Under the pieces are notes generated by a model that worked only from the letters and a program-made list of their open reading frames with translations, was not told where the DNA came from and made no database searches. Positions 8,114-10,260 of a stretch of 10,260 bases of DNA are shown in pieces. How positions within the stretch are numbered: position 1 is the first letter of the stretch; every line of letters starts with the position of its first letter. The stretch lies in NCBI GenBank assembly GCA_003024985.2, contig PXIH01S0004521.1; one strand, 5' to 3'. Both the position numbers and the translations under genes were made by a program. The stretch comes from Euperipatoides rowelli. Lineage: Eukaryota > Onychophora > Udeonychophora > Euonychophora > Peripatopsidae.

Positions 8114-8124
8114 GGGGGGGGGGG
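8114..8124. repeat. Homopolymer G11
   Basis: Eleven consecutive G in an otherwise AT-rich region, a few bases after a GGGGG at 8105-8109. It lies between the tandem repeat and the foldback element. Such G-runs are prone to length change and sequencing error. Confidence 0.95.
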
Positions 8125-8220
8125 TGTAAATAACATTGGAGTGTTTACCATAATTCCAAACATGACACAAAATTATGGGCCACCCAAAAATTTATTGTTG
8201 ATTTTGAAGGTTTTGACTGG

Positions 8221-8620
8221 TGTTTATAATTGAATGATTGTAAAGGGAACTCAGTAGACTTAAACTACATAAAGTCTAAAAAGCACTCACTGGAATAGAC
8301 CTAAATAATGACTAAAAATAGGTAAATAAAATATAGGAAAACAATTTTGAAATACCACACTTTTATCTAAAAGGCACTAAAAAAAAGAAAATAATTTGAC
8401 TAAAAATATTGTAGTAGCGCCCCTACACTTTTATGTTTAGTCAAATAATTTTCTACTTTTTAGTGTATTTTACATAAAAGTGTGGTATTTTAACAATGGT
8501 TTTTTTATATTTTATTTAACTCCTTTTAGTCTTTATTTAAATTTAGTCTAATGAGCAAGTTTTGGTATTTATTTAGTTTTAGTCTAGTGAGCACCCTTCA
8601 CAATTATTCAGTCATAAACA
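8221..8620. mobile_element. Foldback (MITE-like) element: 400-bp imperfect palindrome
   Basis: The left arm (8221 to about 8404) is the reverse complement of the right arm (about 8435-8620), at roughly three-quarters identity by eye with few gaps. Matching landmarks are tgtttat at 8221 against ataaaca ending at 8620, ataccacacttttat against ataaaagtgtggtat, and atttgactaaa against tttagtcaaat. The centre (8405-8434) has its own small hairpin, tgtag ... ctaca (8410-8427), around a GCGCCC loop. The right arm contains a 27-bp subrepeat with a 36-bp period (8531-8557 and 8567-8593, both ending in gagca), and the left arm echoes it. There is no ORF, which fits a non-autonomous foldback or MITE mobilised by a transposase elsewhere. 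I could not identify the family or a target-site duplication. Confidence 0.88.
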
Positions 8621-8880
8621 TAAGTTTTAATCAATTTTTAAAAATCTATTAATAAGATTGCACTACATATTATGATTGATTATTGTCTTGTCATCAGGGA
8701 ATGAACCTATGTGCAAAATTTCAAGTTTATTAGCTAGTTGTTGAAAATTCGATCTTAGGATTTTACCCCAAAATGAAAAAAAAAAATACATTGCAAGTTA
8801 GTAAAAGTGTAGTAAAAAAATATTATAGATATTAAGACAAAAAGAAAAATCATAAAATATTTATTACATTTTTTTTTAAA
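8621..8880. other. AT-rich non-coding stretch
   Basis: No gene is seen. It contains short A and T runs and the phrase tatgtgcaaaatttcaag, which reads like repeat-derived DNA, but no second copy lies in this window. Confidence 0.5.
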
Positions 8881-8961
8881 TAATAGCAAAGCCCTTTATA
8901 ATAAATAGTAAAGTGCTTATAATAATGACAAAACCGTTTTAATGAAGGGCAAAACCCCAAC
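8881..8961. repeat. Imperfect ~20-bp tandem repeat, 4 copies
   Basis: Four consecutive units of 20-21 bp begin at about 8881, 8901, 8922 and 8942. Each follows the pattern (t)a-at-(ag)-g/a-caaa-(a/g)-cc-(c/g)-tttata. Examples are agcaaagccctttata, agtaaagtgcttata and gacaaaaccgtttta. The last unit (agggcaaaacccc) is the most diverged. The array is old and degenerate. Confidence 0.7.
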
Positions 8962-9805
8962 TTTTTATTACAATTTTAATACCTTTGCAAATGAGTGGCA
9001 ATAATGGCCTGCAGCATATCCAATAAATATTCAACTTCTCACCATCTTTTGCCCAAAATGTTTTTGGCACATCTACGACAGGATTTATTATCCTGATCTT
9101 CAATGTCATGACATAAGACAATGGTAGTAAATGACTTTTTCCTTGACATAACCTTATAAATAAAAATGTAGAAGAAATATGTCTTGTGATGTGGTGGTTA
9201 TAGGGCTCCATCATCTCACCTAATTATCTCTTGGAAATCTCAAACAAGTAATCCCATAGACTTATAGTGTACCATCTTTTCAGGTAAATCACCCAAGGTT
9301 AGTATCTTGAAACTAGAAGACAAATTTGGGCTTTTTCATGCATAAAAGCCCTTTTGGATTCTAGTGATTACAGCAATGCCTATTATTACTCAGCATTTAG
9401 AACCCTGAAATTTGATGAGTTTATAAACATATTGATAAATTGCTATCTATGATATAAACTCACTGTTGACCAAATGCTTTAATTGAGAGAATAATAAACA
9501 GTCAGTTCTGATTTAATAAAACATACAGAAAAAAAAAAAATAGAATTATAACTTAAAACTTCTAGGTCTAATAGCCATAGGTTAGATTATTTCCATATTA
9601 GTGGAGAAATAAAATAGATGGTTGACATCCCTACAAAAATAAAGTTGACCTCTGTAATTATTATCAAAATCACAGTAAATAAAGTTATTTTCAAGTGATA
9701 TCAACCCTTAAGAAAAAGTCAAATATTTGGAATAAAAGTCAAATATTATATATTTTATATTATTAATAAATATCAGAAAGGAAGTAAAATAAGATATTTA
9801 GGATC
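8962..9805. other. AT-rich DNA, no supported gene
   Basis: I recognise no gene. A 91-codon minus-strand ORF (9214-8939) carries no family motif. A neighbouring minus-strand frame (about 9330-9000) reads LGDLPEKMVHYKSMGLLV and later DNKSCRRCAKNILGKRW, but is interrupted by several stops. It could be a decayed coding fragment or chance. An imperfect direct repeat of aaaagtcaaatatt occurs at 9714-9727 and 9734-9747 (20-bp period). An A12 run ends at 9540. Confidence 0.5.
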
Positions 9806-9854
9806 AAAAAAAAAAAAAAATGCTTGAGTTTTCAAATCTTTTTTTTTTTTTTTT
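9806..9854. repeat. Opposed homopolymers A15 and T16
   Basis: Fifteen A (9806-9820), an 18-bp spacer, then sixteen T (9839-9854) form a perfect A/T foldback. This could be two tails of opposite orientation meeting, or simple homopolymer growth. Nothing next to either run resembles a retroelement body. Confidence 0.9.
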
Positions 9855-10260
9855 AACTTTTAATCTAATTAATTTTAAACTAAATAAATGATCCCTTACC
9901 AACCATAATCTCACACTGATCGTATAAAATAAAAATTGCAAAAGAAAAAAAAATCACATTTTAATTTAATCATTTTGAAAAGATTCTTATTATAAAACTA
10001 TGAAACAACTTCATGATTTTCTTGGAAAGATTATAAGATTTCTTTCAGCACTAGTGGAAAATAATATTGCCGTTAAATAAATCCTGTTATTATAAGACCT
10101 ATCGTCATGGATAATAAACTATCATTTGATTTCAATATAGATTAACGAGAGCACCCAACTGCTACTATAAAGGTTTTTTTTTTCTCCACAAATTTAAAAA
10201 GGATAATTTCAAAGATAAAACAGCTTAAAAGAGCAAAGTTAAAAAGTTTGGTTTAACAAA
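9855..10260. other. AT-rich non-coding DNA
   Basis: No gene, RNA or element is recognised. Scattered short A and T runs are present. Confidence 0.6.

Noticed and set aside
8939-9214. 91-codon minus-strand ORF as a gene
   Set aside because: No recognisable domain and no homologous context. An overlapping frame looks equally protein-like, and chance ORFs of this size are expected in such DNA.

Overview
The window looks like a non-genic stretch of an AT-rich animal (metazoan) nuclear genome. There are no tightly packed ORFs, ribosome-binding sites, operons or intact genes. What is recognisable is mobile and repetitive DNA: two decayed LINE-type (non-LTR) retrotransposons, a 400-bp foldback element, three tandem-repeat loci and several long homopolymers. 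The sequence does not let me name a species. AT-rich insect or mollusc genomes are typical homes for this mix, but that is only an inference.

Layout. 1-177: AT-rich, nothing seen. 178-275: a GC-rich patch full of short inverted repeats. It runs straight into a 30-bp minisatellite (281-500), and an 11-bp direct repeat flanks the pair. 531-1340: nothing recognised. About 1343-2880, plus strand: LINE copy A, with a degraded gag-like ORF1 (CCHC zinc knuckles) and only the first ~60 codons of ORF2 (start of the EEP endonuclease). About 2885-7650, minus strand: LINE copy B, nearly full length but dead. It holds ORF1 (7620-6413) and ORF2 (6329-3052), the latter with EEP endonuclease, reverse transcriptase (YIDD retained) and a C-terminal Cys/His motif, then a 3' region with a perfect 12-bp hairpin. 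About 7739-8055: a 126-129-bp tandem repeat, 2.4 copies. 8114-8124: a run of 11 G. 8221-8620: a long imperfect palindrome (MITE-like foldback). 8881-8961: four imperfect ~20-bp repeats. 8962-10260: AT-rich, no gene recognised, with an A15/T16 pair of opposite homopolymers at 9806-9854.

How the parts relate. A and B face each other (convergent). They are clearly related over ORF1 and the start of ORF2, but differ enough to be separate copies or subfamilies rather than two halves of one insertion. In life ORF1 would bind the element RNA, and ORF2 would nick the target and prime reverse transcription from it. Neither copy can do this now: every domain is broken by stops and frameshifts. The RT motif style (YRPIALIN, PGPDG, LLQGSPSSS, YIDD) and the C-terminal Cys/His motif point to an L1/Tx1-like clade, tentatively.

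I found no convincing undescribed cellular system. The items most worth a second look are the foldback element, the 3' hairpin of copy B and the 126-129-bp tandem repeat.
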